Positions 11,190 through 19,717 of a stretch of DNA of 64,000 nt are shown one piece after another (position 1 is the stretch's first letter; each line of letters opens with the position of its first letter). Made by a program: the position numbers and the translations under genes. This DNA comes from Orlajensenia flava (lineage in GTDB: Bacteria; Actinomycetota; Actinomycetes; Actinomycetales; Microbacteriaceae): assembly GCF_004801905.1 (NCBI RefSeq), contig NZ_SSSN01000005.1, forward strand, positions 62,001 through 126,000, written 5' to 3'. The notes beneath the pieces were generated by a model, which was not told where the DNA came from, searched no databases, and saw only the letters and a list, made by a program, of their open reading frames with translations.

Positions 11190-11831
11190 ATGGTCGACTC
11201 ATCCACAGAACAGCCGCCGCAGCGAGACACCAGCAAGATCGTGCTCGTGGTGGTGGCCATCGTGCTGGCCCTGGCGCTCGTCGGCGTTCTCCTGTTCGTG
11301 TTCCTGAGGCCGGCAGGCGGGGTCGCTCCCACCTCATCTCCCACCGCCTCGCCGTCACCGTCTCCGTCCGGGAGGCCGACTCCGACCTCGTCTCCCGCTC
11401 CCACGGACGCCCCGGGGGCTCAGACGTGCACGGTCAACGAGCTATCCATCCAGCTCGGTGCGCCGGACAGCGGGGCGGGAACGACGGTGGTGCCGATCAT
11501 CTTCAAGAACACCGGCGGCCGCACGTGTCAGATCGAGGGCTACCCCGGCGTCTCGTTCGTGGGCGGTGGCAACGGCACCCAGATCGGTGCGCCTGCCAGC
11601 CGGGACGCCAGTGTGGCGATCACTTTCCACGAACTCAAACCGGGTGATTCCGTGCAGAGTCCACTCCACATCACTCAGGCGGGCAATTACGACACCTGCG
11701 GCACCGAGACGGCCGACGGGTTGCGCATCTACCCACCGCACTCCTACGACGCCGTCTTCGTCGCCACCACCGCGTACAAACCGTGCACGGATGCGTCGGT
11801 CGACCTCATGTCGGTGCAGCCGGCGCAGTAG
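11190..11831 (+). CDS. Membrane-anchored DUF4232 protein
   Basis: A 213-residue protein with a short cytoplasmic head, one membrane span (about residues 17-39), a Ser/Pro/Thr-rich stalk (50-75) typical of wall-crossing linkers, and a C-terminal DUF4232 domain with paired cysteines (CTVNELS, CQIEGYPG, DTCG, KPC). DUF4232 is common in secreted actinobacterial proteins and has no established activity. It follows the surface protein after a terminator, so it is probably transcribed separately. Confidence 0.8.
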   Translation: MVDSSTEQPPQRDTSKIVLVVVAIVLALALVGVLLFVFLRPAGGVAPTSSPTASPSPSPSGRPTPTSSPAPTDAPGAQTCTVNELSIQLGAPDSGAGTTVVPIIFKNTGGRTCQIEGYPGVSFVGGGNGTQIGAPASRDASVAITFHELKPGDSVQSPLHITQAGNYDTCGTETADGLRIYPPHSYDAVFVATTAYKPCTDASVDLMSVQPAQ

Positions 11832-11852
11832 GCTCCGCGCGGGGCTTGAGGA

Positions 11853-12941
11853 TTACGGCCGTGAGGCGCTCAGTTCGCGGCTCGACGCCGAATCGGTGAG
11901 CAGAGCGCCAGCCATCAACTCCAAGGTCTGTTCGCGGCCGGGCGTGCTATCGAACGGCTCATCCTCGCGGGACCCCGAGATGGGCGAGATCATCACCTCG
12001 TCAACGCCGTAGCGCGTCGACAGGTCCCGGATCGCGTCGGCTGCTGCATCCGGCGAGCCGATCACCCAGCGGCGACGCATCGCCTCGACCAGCCCGGTGA
12101 CGGCGGTGTCGGTCGGCGCCGACGCGCTCGCATCGACGCTCTCGAGGGCGGTCAGCGGACGGCCGGTGCGCATCCGGGCCATCGCGCGCATCTGCGGCAG
12201 CGCACGTGACAGCGCCTCGTCCTCCGTTGGCGCGACCGAGGCGTTGAGGGTCAGGAACGTCTGAGGGGTCGGATGCTGTTCGCTGGGCTGGTAGCCGGTG
12301 CGGTAGAGCTCGAGTGCCCGCTCGATTCCGTCGCCCGAGAAGTGGTACGCGAACACGTAGGGCAGTCCGAGCTGGGCGGCGAGCTGCGCCGAGTAGTCGC
12401 TCGAGCCCAGCAGCCACAGGGTCGGAACCCCGCCCGCCGAGGGTGTCGCGTGAACGGTGTACTCGTTGCCGCTCGTCATCCGCAGCGCAGCCCCACCCGG
12501 ATGCAGCAACGCGAGAATGTCGCCGATGTGGTCGGGGAAGCGATCGACGTCGGCGGTGGGTCCGGTGATGCGCAGCAATTGGGTGATGACCGGATCGCTG
12601 CCCGGCGCGCGACCGATGCCGAGGTCGATACGGCCGGGTGCCAGGGCCTCGAGGGCGGCGAACTGCTCGGCCACGACGAGGGGTGCGTGGTTCGGGAGCA
12701 TCACGCCGCCGGAGCCGACGCGGATGCGGTCCGTCTGCGCGGCAACGGATGCGATGAGCACCGGAGGGGTGGTCGAGGCGACCGCCGGCATGTTGTGGTG
12801 CTCAGCGAACCAGTAACGCTCGTAGCCGAGGCGATCGGCGAGGCGAGCGAGGGCGACGGACGCCGACATCGCCTGGGCGCTGGACTGGCCCGAGCGCACG
12901 GGAATCAGGTCGAGGACGGAGAGGCGGAGCGGAGAAGCCAT
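11853..12941 (-). CDS. LLM-class flavin-dependent oxidoreductase
   Basis: A 362-residue luciferase-like monooxygenase using reduced FMN or F420 on an unknown substrate. Family marks are SVLDLIPVRSGQS at the N-terminus, RYWFAEHHNMPAVASTTP, RIRVGSGGVMLPNHAPL and FAALEALAPGRIDLGIGRAPG. These match the bacterial subgroup of MsnO8/YwcH-like proteins. ATG at 12941 is preferred over an adjoining GTG at 12944. It converges on the DUF4232 gene with only about 20 bases between. Confidence 0.9.
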   Translation of the reverse strand: MASPLRLSVLDLIPVRSGQSSAQAMSASVALARLADRLGYERYWFAEHHNMPAVASTTPPVLIASVAAQTDRIRVGSGGVMLPNHAPLVVAEQFAALEALAPGRIDLGIGRAPGSDPVITQLLRITGPTADVDRFPDHIGDILALLHPGGAALRMTSGNEYTVHATPSAGGVPTLWLLGSSDYSAQLAAQLGLPYVFAYHFSGDGIERALELYRTGYQPSEQHPTPQTFLTLNASVAPTEDEALSRALPQMRAMARMRTGRPLTALESVDASASAPTDTAVTGLVEAMRRRWVIGSPDAAADAIRDLSTRYGVDEVMISPISGSREDEPFDSTPGREQTLELMAGALLTDSASSRELSASRP

Positions 12942-13052
12942 CACAAGAAAGGAACGTGGCGATAGATCGACCTATTCCGTGCGCGTGTGGCCGCCCCCTC
13001 GCGGATGTGGTTCGGGCGTGACACGTCGGTAGCAGGCGGTAAGACTGAGATC

Positions 13053-13490
13053 ATGCATTTCTCAACGACGATGTCGCAGATGGGCAACAACACCGGCATC
13101 GAGGTACCTCCCGAGGTGATCGATTCCTTGGGCGGCGGCAAGAGGCCGGCGGTCACCGTCACGGTCAACGGCTACACCTACCGCAGCACGGCGGCAGTAA
13201 TGGGCGGTCGACACCTCATCCCGTTCAGCTCGGACAAGCGGGCAGATACCGGAATCGCTGGAGGCGACGCCATCGAGGTCGACATCGAACTCGACACCGA
13301 ACCGCGCACCGTCGAGGTGCCCGACGATCTCGCCGCCGCGCTCGCGGCCGTCCCCGTGGCGCAGGAGGCCTACGATCGCCTGTCACCGAGCGCGAAGAAG
13401 GCGCACGTCACCTCGGTCGAGTCGGCCAAGACCGACGAGACTCGTCAGCGACGCGTCGAGGCGGCGGTGGCGAAGCTCGCGGCGTCCTGA
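13053..13490 (+). CDS. DUF1905/YdeI-family protein
   Basis: A 145-residue protein. Residues 1-85 form a DUF1905 beta-barrel (FSTTMSQMGNNTGIEVPPEV, later GDAIEVDIELD), and the C-terminal 60 residues resemble the YdeI/OmpD-associated domain (DRLSPSAKKAHVTSVESAKTDETRQRRV). Both are widespread in actinobacteria and their biochemical role is not settled. The ATG at 13053 matches the family start. Divergent from the LLM monooxygenase; convergent with the redoxin gene. Confidence 0.85.
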   Translation: MHFSTTMSQMGNNTGIEVPPEVIDSLGGGKRPAVTVTVNGYTYRSTAAVMGGRHLIPFSSDKRADTGIAGGDAIEVDIELDTEPRTVEVPDDLAAALAAVPVAQEAYDRLSPSAKKAHVTSVESAKTDETRQRRVEAAVAKLAAS

Positions 13491-13516
13491 CGGGCTCGCC
13501 GGTCGAGCAGTCGGCG

Positions 13517-13780
13517 TCAGGCCGCGATGCCCTCGAGCTTGTCGCGCAGCTGCGCATCCGTCGGCTCGACGAAGTGGTCGCCGTCGGGGAAGACCACGAC
13601 GGGTATCTGCGTCCGTCCACTGATCGCCTTGGCGCGGTCCGCGCCGTCCTCGACCCGCTCCAGGTCGATGTAGTCGTACTCGACGCCCAGGCGTTCGAGC
13701 AGCGCCTTGGAGCGGATGCAGTCGCGGCACCAGTCGGCGCCGAACATGGTGATGCGGTCGAAGTTCTCGGCAGTCATCAT
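13517..13780 (-). CDS. Glutaredoxin/mycoredoxin-like protein
   Basis: An 87-residue thioredoxin-fold redox protein. The active site is WCRDC (about residues 17-21), with the cis-Pro motif TQIPVVVFPDG and a late FVEPTDAQL. Actinobacteria use mycothiol instead of glutathione, so a mycoredoxin role, reducing mycothiolated proteins, is likely. Arg-Asp between the cysteines is uncommon compared with the usual Pro-Tyr or Gly-Tyr. Tandem ATG codons at 13780 and 13777 make the start uncertain by one residue. Confidence 0.85.
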   Translation of the reverse strand: MMTAENFDRITMFGADWCRDCIRSKALLERLGVEYDYIDLERVEDGADRAKAISGRTQIPVVVFPDGDHFVEPTDAQLRDKLEGIAA

Positions 13781-13861
13781 TCCAGCCTAGGTTCGGTTGT
13801 CTGAGCATCCGCCGTATCGGCCGGAGCTCACCGAGCCGTTCGGATCTCGGCCCGCCGGTCG

Positions 13862-13895
13862 GCGCTCGTCCGGCCGGGAAGCGCTCGTCCGGCCG
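13862..13895. repeat. Short direct repeat
   Basis: GCGCTCGTCCGGCCG occurs at 13862-13876 and again at 13881-13895, in the 138-bp gap between the redoxin start and the end of the nuclease/helicase gene. The gap holds no gene. The CGGCCG motif recurs nearby and could also form stems. Confidence 0.6.
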
Positions 13896-13918
13896 ACGGT
13901 CCGCGCTGGGCGGTTCGG

Positions 13919-16900
13919 TCAGCTCTCGACGAGCCGGATGAAGGCGCTGAGGTCGGCCACCCCGCTCGGGGTGTGGGGGAGGTACTCGGTGAGCTCCGGC
14001 GAGTGGACCAGGTAAGCCGCCCACTGGGCCCGTGAGACGGCGACGTTCAGTCGGTTCCTCATGATGAGGAATTCCATGCCGCGCGGAACATCGGATGCCG
14101 ACGACGCAGCGAGCGAGACGATGGCGATGACGGCCTCGCGCCCCTGGAACTTGTCGACCGTGCCCACGGGGACGTCGCCGAAGCCGGCCCGGGTCAGTTG
14201 CTCGTGCACCAGCACCAACTGGGCGTTGTAGGGCGTGACGACGATGATGTCGTTCGGAGCGATGGGGCGAGACTCCCCGTCAGGGGCCTCGCGCCACCGA
14301 GTGCCGACCAGCGATCGCACCAGCTCGACCACCGTCGACGCCTCCTCGGGTGAGGCTGTCGAGTTGCCGTTGTGCTGCACCGGCACCGGGTGAAGGCCGG
14401 GGGAGACGCCATCCAGGGCGCGTTCGGCCGCGCAGGGGTGCGAGCGGAGCGCACCGGCATACGAGAGGTGCGACACGGGAGCGGCGAGCGCGGGATGCAG
14501 CCGTCGACTCTCGGCGAGGAAGTAGCCGAACGTGGGTGGCAGCACGTCGTGTCCGTCGGCGACCCAGCCGAGGGCGGAGTGGTCGATCGGCTCGGGGTGG
14601 GTGCCTTGGCTCACCTGGGGGAGCTGTTGGGGATCGCCGAGGAGCAGCAGGTTGCGCGCACTCGCACTGGCGGCGAGGGTGGATGCGAGCGAGAACTGGC
14701 CAGCTTCGTCGACGACGAGGAGGTCGAGGCTGCGGCGCGGGAAGCGCGTGGAGTGTGCGAAATCCCAGGCGGTGCCACCGACGACGAAGCCCGTCGCGAG
14801 GTGATCGACGGCGAACCGACCGACCGCATCCTTGCCCTGAAGCTGGGTGAAGTTGTGCTGAGCCGTGTCACCGTTCTTGAGCGACTTCCCGACGAGGGCC
14901 GGATCGAGGCCGGCATCCGGCAACCGGTCCAGCAGGTTCTCGACGACGGAGTGGGACTGCGCGACGACGCCGATTCTCCAGCGGTGATCATTCACCAGAC
15001 GGGCCATGACGTGCGAAGCGAGATAGGTCTTGCCGGTTCCCGGCGGCCCCTGCACGGCGATGTAGGAGTCGTCGAGGTCGAGCAAGCTCGCGACCACCGC
15101 CGTCTCCATGCTGCTGCCGAGGGGGTCGACGAGTTCGCCGCGTGCGGAGCGAGGCGGACGTCGGCGGAGGATGTCGCTCATCGCATCGGACGGCCAGACG
15201 GGCTGTGTTCGAGCGACCCGGTCGCCCCATTCGGCGATGGACGCCTCGAGGGCGGTCGTCTTGGGTGGCGCCCCGGGAACGACGGCGGTCGGGAGAGCCC
15301 GGTGAGGCGCGGCACTGCCCGGCAACACCTCGAGGATGCGCACCCCGTCGTCGAGGACCTCCATGATGCGGGCGCCGCGTGCGACGCGATGGCCGGGCTC
15401 AGCCCTGCCGTCTTCCACCTCGCCATCCGGTTCGTACAGGAGGAAGACGTCGGAGTTCGCGCTGAGACGGGTGCCCGGCCCGAATCGGCCCCGCAGCGTG
15501 ATCTCGCGGCGCTCGTTGCGTGAGCCATCCGGTACGTACCAGCGGGTGTCCACCCCGCTGACCGACTCGTCGACCACGAGTACGTCGCGGGTGTCCTCCC
15601 ACTCACGCACCGGCTGCTCGAGTCGGTAGTAATGCCCCCACCAGAAGCTCTTGCGCTCTCGTTGGTAGTAGTCCACGGCAGCGGATGCCAGAGCCAACGC
15701 TGCCTGGTCGGGGCTGCGATGGTCGACCGACGCGTCGCCGGACCCCGCCAGGTGCGCCAGCTCGATCGCGAGCGGCGACTGGGCGTACTCCTGACCGGTA
15801 CGTGGCGGGCGCGGCGCCGGCTCGAGGCCGGCCTCGGCCGCCAGCGACAGCAGCCAGTCGCGCAGGCGCAGGGTGGAGACGACGTCGTAGCGGTTGTAAT
15901 CGGCGATGGCATCGAGGATGTCCTGCGCCCCCGCGGCGTCGCCGGTGTCGGCGAGCTCGCGCGAGCGGACGTACTCGATGATCGAGTCGGCCGCATTGGT
16001 GACGCCGGAGCGCAGTTCATCGCCCATGTAGAGCGGTTCGAGCTTCTTGATGGAGTACGAGCGACTGCCGACCAGGAGCGCACGCTTCACCACCGGGTAC
16101 AGGTCGATGAGCACCCCGTCGACGAGCAGCTGATCGACCCGCGCCTCTGCGGCGCCATGGCGGGCGGCGATCGACAGCAGGTGAGTGCGCTCGTAGCTCG
16201 CGTAGTGGTAGATGTGCAGGTCGGGATGGGCCGCGCGCCGCTCCTCGACGAAATCGAGGAAGCGCTCGAGCGCGACGCGCTCTTCAGCGAAGCTGTGCGC
16301 CCAGAACGTGGTGAACTGGTCGTCGGTGTCGAGTACGCCGAAGAGGTAGTCGAGGCCCCAGCTCACGCCGGCCCCCTCGGTGTAGAGCGGGTCGCCTTCG
16401 AAGTCGAAGAACAGGTCGCCGACGTCGGGCGGGGGGATGGCCGTGAGCGCTCGCGCGTCCCGCACCTCGACGGGAGGGGCGAGGTGGACCGAGTCCGGAT
16501 CCGCTCCGCGTGACGCGGCCTCAGCTCGTGCGGCTTCGGCGTCGTGTTCCGCGGCAACCTGCAGGCGTGCTTGGACGGCGAACGTCTCGGCGGTCGCCCT
16601 GGCCATTCCGGGCACGGGGGACTCGCCGCCGGCTGGCAACTGCAGCGAGGCGAGCTGGTCGATCGTGTCGATGCCGGCCCGGTGCAGCGCGTCGCGCTGG
16701 AGCACTCGCATGCCGGCCACCAGCAGCACGTCTCGATGGGCGTCGACTTCGGCTGAGCAGGTCTCGCAGCGTCCGCAGACGGTATACCGCGGGTCGCCCC
16801 ACTCGACCGGGCCGGAGGCCGCTACCCGCTCGTCGACGATGCGCAGCAGTCGCTCCCGGCGCTTCGCGGAGACCGGACGGATGTCATCGACCCGATGCTC

Positions 16901-17431
16901 GCTCACGCTCCCGTCGCCCAGCAGCAGCTGGACCGTCTCGTCGACCGGCACTCCGATCGCCTCGAGCTGGTCGACGTAAGCGACCACCTGCATGAGCGCG
17001 GTGACGCGTGCGCGGCGGGCGAGCTTGGTGTCCTGCACCTGGTAGCGCCCATCCGGCCGCCGCACGATGAAGTCGGCGTAGCCCAGGAACGCGCCGTCGA
17101 AGAAGGTGGCCTGGAACACGACGTCGGCGCCGCCTGCGAAGGCGGCCCGCGTCGCCTCGGTGGCGTACCGAAGGTCCTCGACGACGAGCGGGTGCGGACG
17201 AGCGATCTCGACCACGCCCGCACCGAACCGCTCGCGATAGTCGGCCAGCACGCGGTCCTCGTGCCGGTCGCCGAGGCGCGCGGTGCGCTCGAGCATCGCA
17301 TCCGCGGCGTCGGGGACCGCATCGATGCGCCCGAGCTTGGCGTCGAGCCGTCGGAGGAAGGCGAACTCGCACTTCGAGGCCGTCGTGAGGTCACTCGCGC
17401 TGGTGACGACGGTGTCGTCGAGCAGGAACAT
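13919..17431 (-). CDS. TM0106-type RecB-like nuclease fused to RNase H-like domain and SF1 helicase
   Basis: A 1170-residue multidomain DNA/RNA-processing enzyme. The N-terminal 200 residues are a predicted PD-(D/E)xK nuclease, with GYADFIVRR and QDTKLARR as the likely catalytic Asp and Lys. A cysteine cluster CGRCETC near residue 217 suggests a metal or Fe-S site. A helix-hairpin-helix-like stretch (RAGIDTIDQLASL) follows, then an RNase H-like domain starting LFFDFEGDPLYTEG near 340, and an Upf1-like SF1 helicase with Walker A GPPGTGKT near 794, Walker B VVDEAGQ and GTVDKFQGRE. ATG at 17431 begins the recognised family start MFLLDD; longer upstream frames look non-coding. Probable DNA repair or foreign-DNA processing; exact role unknown. 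Confidence 0.88.
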   Translation of the reverse strand: MFLLDDTVVTSASDLTTASKCEFAFLRRLDAKLGRIDAVPDAADAMLERTARLGDRHEDRVLADYRERFGAGVVEIARPHPLVVEDLRYATEATRAAFAGGADVVFQATFFDGAFLGYADFIVRRPDGRYQVQDTKLARRARVTALMQVVAYVDQLEAIGVPVDETVQLLLGDGSVSEHRVDDIRPVSAKRRERLLRIVDERVAASGPVEWGDPRYTVCGRCETCSAEVDAHRDVLLVAGMRVLQRDALHRAGIDTIDQLASLQLPAGGESPVPGMARATAETFAVQARLQVAAEHDAEAARAEAASRGADPDSVHLAPPVEVRDARALTAIPPPDVGDLFFDFEGDPLYTEGAGVSWGLDYLFGVLDTDDQFTTFWAHSFAEERVALERFLDFVEERRAAHPDLHIYHYASYERTHLLSIAARHGAAEARVDQLLVDGVLIDLYPVVKRALLVGSRSYSIKKLEPLYMGDELRSGVTNAADSIIEYVRSRELADTGDAAGAQDILDAIADYNRYDVVSTLRLRDWLLSLAAEAGLEPAPRPPRTGQEYAQSPLAIELAHLAGSGDASVDHRSPDQAALALASAAVDYYQRERKSFWWGHYYRLEQPVREWEDTRDVLVVDESVSGVDTRWYVPDGSRNERREITLRGRFGPGTRLSANSDVFLLYEPDGEVEDGRAEPGHRVARGARIMEVLDDGVRILEVLPGSAAPHRALPTAVVPGAPPKTTALEASIAEWGDRVARTQPVWPSDAMSDILRRRPPRSARGELVDPLGSSMETAVVASLLDLDDSYIAVQGPPGTGKTYLASHVMARLVNDHRWRIGVVAQSHSVVENLLDRLPDAGLDPALVGKSLKNGDTAQHNFTQLQGKDAVGRFAVDHLATGFVVGGTAWDFAHSTRFPRRSLDLLVVDEAGQFSLASTLAASASARNLLLLGDPQQLPQVSQGTHPEPIDHSALGWVADGHDVLPPTFGYFLAESRRLHPALAAPVSHLSYAGALRSHPCAAERALDGVSPGLHPVPVQHNGNSTASPEEASTVVELVRSLVGTRWREAPDGESRPIAPNDIIVVTPYNAQLVLVHEQLTRAGFGDVPVGTVDKFQGREAVIAIVSLAASSASDVPRGMEFLIMRNRLNVAVSRAQWAAYLVHSPELTEYLPHTPSGVADLSAFIRLVES

Positions 17432-17544
17432 GCCAGCAGCCCTCCCGCCGCATCCGTGGTCGTGCTCAGACACTATCCCCAGCCACCGACATCCCCTCCC
17501 GCTACGCTCGATGGTGGTCGTCGATGGTGCTGAAGGGAGGACGG

Positions 17545-18165
17545 ATGGGTCTGTTCCGTAAGCGCGACCCCGAGCGTCGGTCCCGCATGAAGCCGTTCGA
17601 CCGTAAGGCCCTGTCAACGCCCGAACCCATCCTTGAATCCGACGCCATCGAGGAAGGCATTCTCATGGCGGAATATTCAGCGCGGATGGCGCTGAAGAAC
17701 CGCATCCTCGTGGCCGTTCTGGGCGAGGGCGACGACTTCGAGGAGGTGGACTTCGTCGACGACGCACGCGACGTGCTCACGACCATCGCCGAGCAGATGA
17801 CGGCGGGAGCCGACCTGGCCGTCGACGAGCGGCGTGAAGCGGCCGAGAAGGCCGGACGTGGTGACTCGATGCACGACTACCACGAGGCGGACGTCGAGAA
17901 TCTCGAACTGCGGGAGGCCACCAGTCGCGCGGTGGCGGCCGAACTCGTACGCCGAAGCCGCGACGCCGAGACCCTTCCCGCGTTCATCTCGCAGGCGCGG
18001 GAGGACGCCTGGCACGACGTGGCCGCAGAGATCTCGGCCAAGCTCGACCTGCAGCGACCGGCCTCGGCCCTCGACTCCCGCTACCGACGCACCCGCGAGC
18101 AGCGCATGCGCATGGTCAAGAACGTCGACCTGTCGCGTCTGGAGCAGGAGCGTCTGAACTACTGA
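17545..18165 (+). CDS. Conserved charged cytoplasmic protein, function unknown
   Basis: A 206-residue soluble protein rich in Glu, Asp and Arg, largely helical, with no membrane span or recognised catalytic motif. It starts MGLFRKRDPERRSRMKPFDR, after a good GGGAGG ribosome site 8 bases upstream, and ends with a basic helix. I do not recognise a characterised family. It is divergent from the TM0106-type nuclease/helicase with a 113-bp shared promoter region, so co-regulation is possible. Confidence 0.75.
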   Translation: MGLFRKRDPERRSRMKPFDRKALSTPEPILESDAIEEGILMAEYSARMALKNRILVAVLGEGDDFEEVDFVDDARDVLTTIAEQMTAGADLAVDERREAAEKAGRGDSMHDYHEADVENLELREATSRAVAAELVRRSRDAETLPAFISQAREDAWHDVAAEISAKLDLQRPASALDSRYRRTREQRMRMVKNVDLSRLEQERLNY

Positions 18166-18175
18166 CGCACGTCGC

Positions 18176-18201
18176 CCGCCGTCCTCCCACTCAGACGGCG
18201 G
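18176..18201. terminator. Bidirectional hairpin in convergent gap
   Basis: CCGCCGTC (18176-18183) and GACGGCGG (18194-18201) form a perfect 8-bp stem with a 10-base loop. It sits between two genes that run toward each other, so it could end both transcripts. Confidence 0.55.
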
Positions 18202-18216
18202 CGAGCGGGACCAGCC

Positions 18217-19668
18217 TCATACGACGATGGGCTCCTCCACGCGGGCGTCCTGGAAGGCAAGCTTCGGCACGAACACCAGGCAGACGGCGGCGACGAGAGC
18301 GGTGACGCCGCAGACGATCCACACCGTCATGTAGCCGCTGAGCGAGCCGGCCGTCCCCGTTGAGGAGCCGGCCGCGTCGCCCACCCGCGAGAGCAGCGCG
18401 ATGCCGAACACGCACGACGCGATCGCGCCGCCCACCGTCTTGACCGAGTTGGTCAGTCCCGTGGCCACACCGGTCTGGTGCGCGGGGGCGGCCGCAGCGG
18501 CGGCGGATGGCAGAGCAGCGACCAAGGCGCCGGAGCCGAGACCGGCGATGACCATGTTGGCCAGCACCTGCCCGTACCCGTCGTGCAGCGGGACGAACAG
18601 CAGGTAGCCCACGGCCACCAGCAGGCTCGCCCCGATCAGGGCGATGCGGGGTGTCACGAATCGCGTCGCGACGGGGAACAGCAGCGCCCCGACGATGAGC
18701 GAGAGCAGGTAGGCGCCGATGAGCACGGATGTCTGCCCGCTCGTCGCCGAGAGCCCGTATCCGTAGGAGGACGCGTCCGTGCGCGCGAACGTCGAGAGCG
18801 GAGCCTGCGCGCCGAGCACGCTCACGCCGAACAGGCCCGCGGTGAGGAAGACCGGCCAGAGCGCCGCGGAGCGGAACATGCGCACGTCGATGAGCGGATC
18901 GGCCTGCCGCAGCTCGTACCGGCTGAAGGGGATGAACAGCAGCACTCCCACCACGACGACCGCCCACGACAGCACGTCGCCGGGGCCGTTGATGCGCAGG
19001 AAGCTCAAGCCGCCCGTGAGTGCCAGCAGCGCGAGCGAGACCAGCACGAGCCCGCCGGTGTCGAAGCGTCCGCCGGCGAGATCGGGCGACTCCTTCACGC
19101 CGAACAGCACGACGAACAAGCAGATCGCGACGGCGATGCCGGGCAGGATGAGCACCCACCTCAGGTCCATGCTGTCCACAAGTTGTCCGGCCACCAGCGC
19201 GCCGGCGATGGCGCCGATCTCGAGTGCGGCTACGAGCAGCCCGGCGGCACGTCGGGTCACCGCGGCTGGGGCATCCGTCGTGCGCGACCGCGAGAACACC
19301 AGCGCGATCTCGAGCGGCAGCCAGACGCTGTAGAAGCCCATCAGCGCCCACGCGATGAGGTACACCCAGAAGCTGTCGGTGAACGGCAGGGCGAGCGCAG
19401 CGACGGCGGTGAGTCCCATCGAGACGACGAGCATGCGCTTGTGGCCCACCATGTCGCCGAGCTTGGCGAACGCGGGGATGACGAGCGCCGAGACCATCAG
19501 CTGTGCGCCCTCGAACCAGTTGACGTCAGCGTCGTGGATGCCCAGGTGCCGCGCGATGTCGGTGAGGAGGGGCACGTAGTAGCCCTGCAGGATGCCGCTG
19601 GTCAGTTCGACGACGGCGAGGAATCCGACGACTCCGGCGACTGGTCCGAGCTTGATGGCGCGGCTCAT
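18217..19668 (-). CDS. MFS transporter, DHA2-like drug/proton antiporter
   Basis: A 483-residue integral membrane protein with about 12-14 spans. The early helices carry GFLAVVELTSGILQGYYVP and the loop motif AKLGDMVGHKRML, the MFS motif between spans 2 and 3. Such proteins export toxic compounds or metabolites using the proton gradient. It is preceded by AAGGAGAG before ATG 19668, a clear ribosome site. Next to an M20 peptidase on the same strand with a 49-base gap, so co-transcription is possible. Substrate unknown. Confidence 0.88.
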   Translation of the reverse strand: MSRAIKLGPVAGVVGFLAVVELTSGILQGYYVPLLTDIARHLGIHDADVNWFEGAQLMVSALVIPAFAKLGDMVGHKRMLVVSMGLTAVAALALPFTDSFWVYLIAWALMGFYSVWLPLEIALVFSRSRTTDAPAAVTRRAAGLLVAALEIGAIAGALVAGQLVDSMDLRWVLILPGIAVAICLFVVLFGVKESPDLAGGRFDTGGLVLVSLALLALTGGLSFLRINGPGDVLSWAVVVVGVLLFIPFSRYELRQADPLIDVRMFRSAALWPVFLTAGLFGVSVLGAQAPLSTFARTDASSYGYGLSATSGQTSVLIGAYLLSLIVGALLFPVATRFVTPRIALIGASLLVAVGYLLFVPLHDGYGQVLANMVIAGLGSGALVAALPSAAAAAAPAHQTGVATGLTNSVKTVGGAIASCVFGIALLSRVGDAAGSSTGTAGSLSGYMTVWIVCGVTALVAAVCLVFVPKLAFQDARVEEPIVV

Positions 19669-19717
19669 CCACTCTCCTTGCTTCAGTGCAGGATCACACC
19701 ATAAGGCACCCGGCGCG

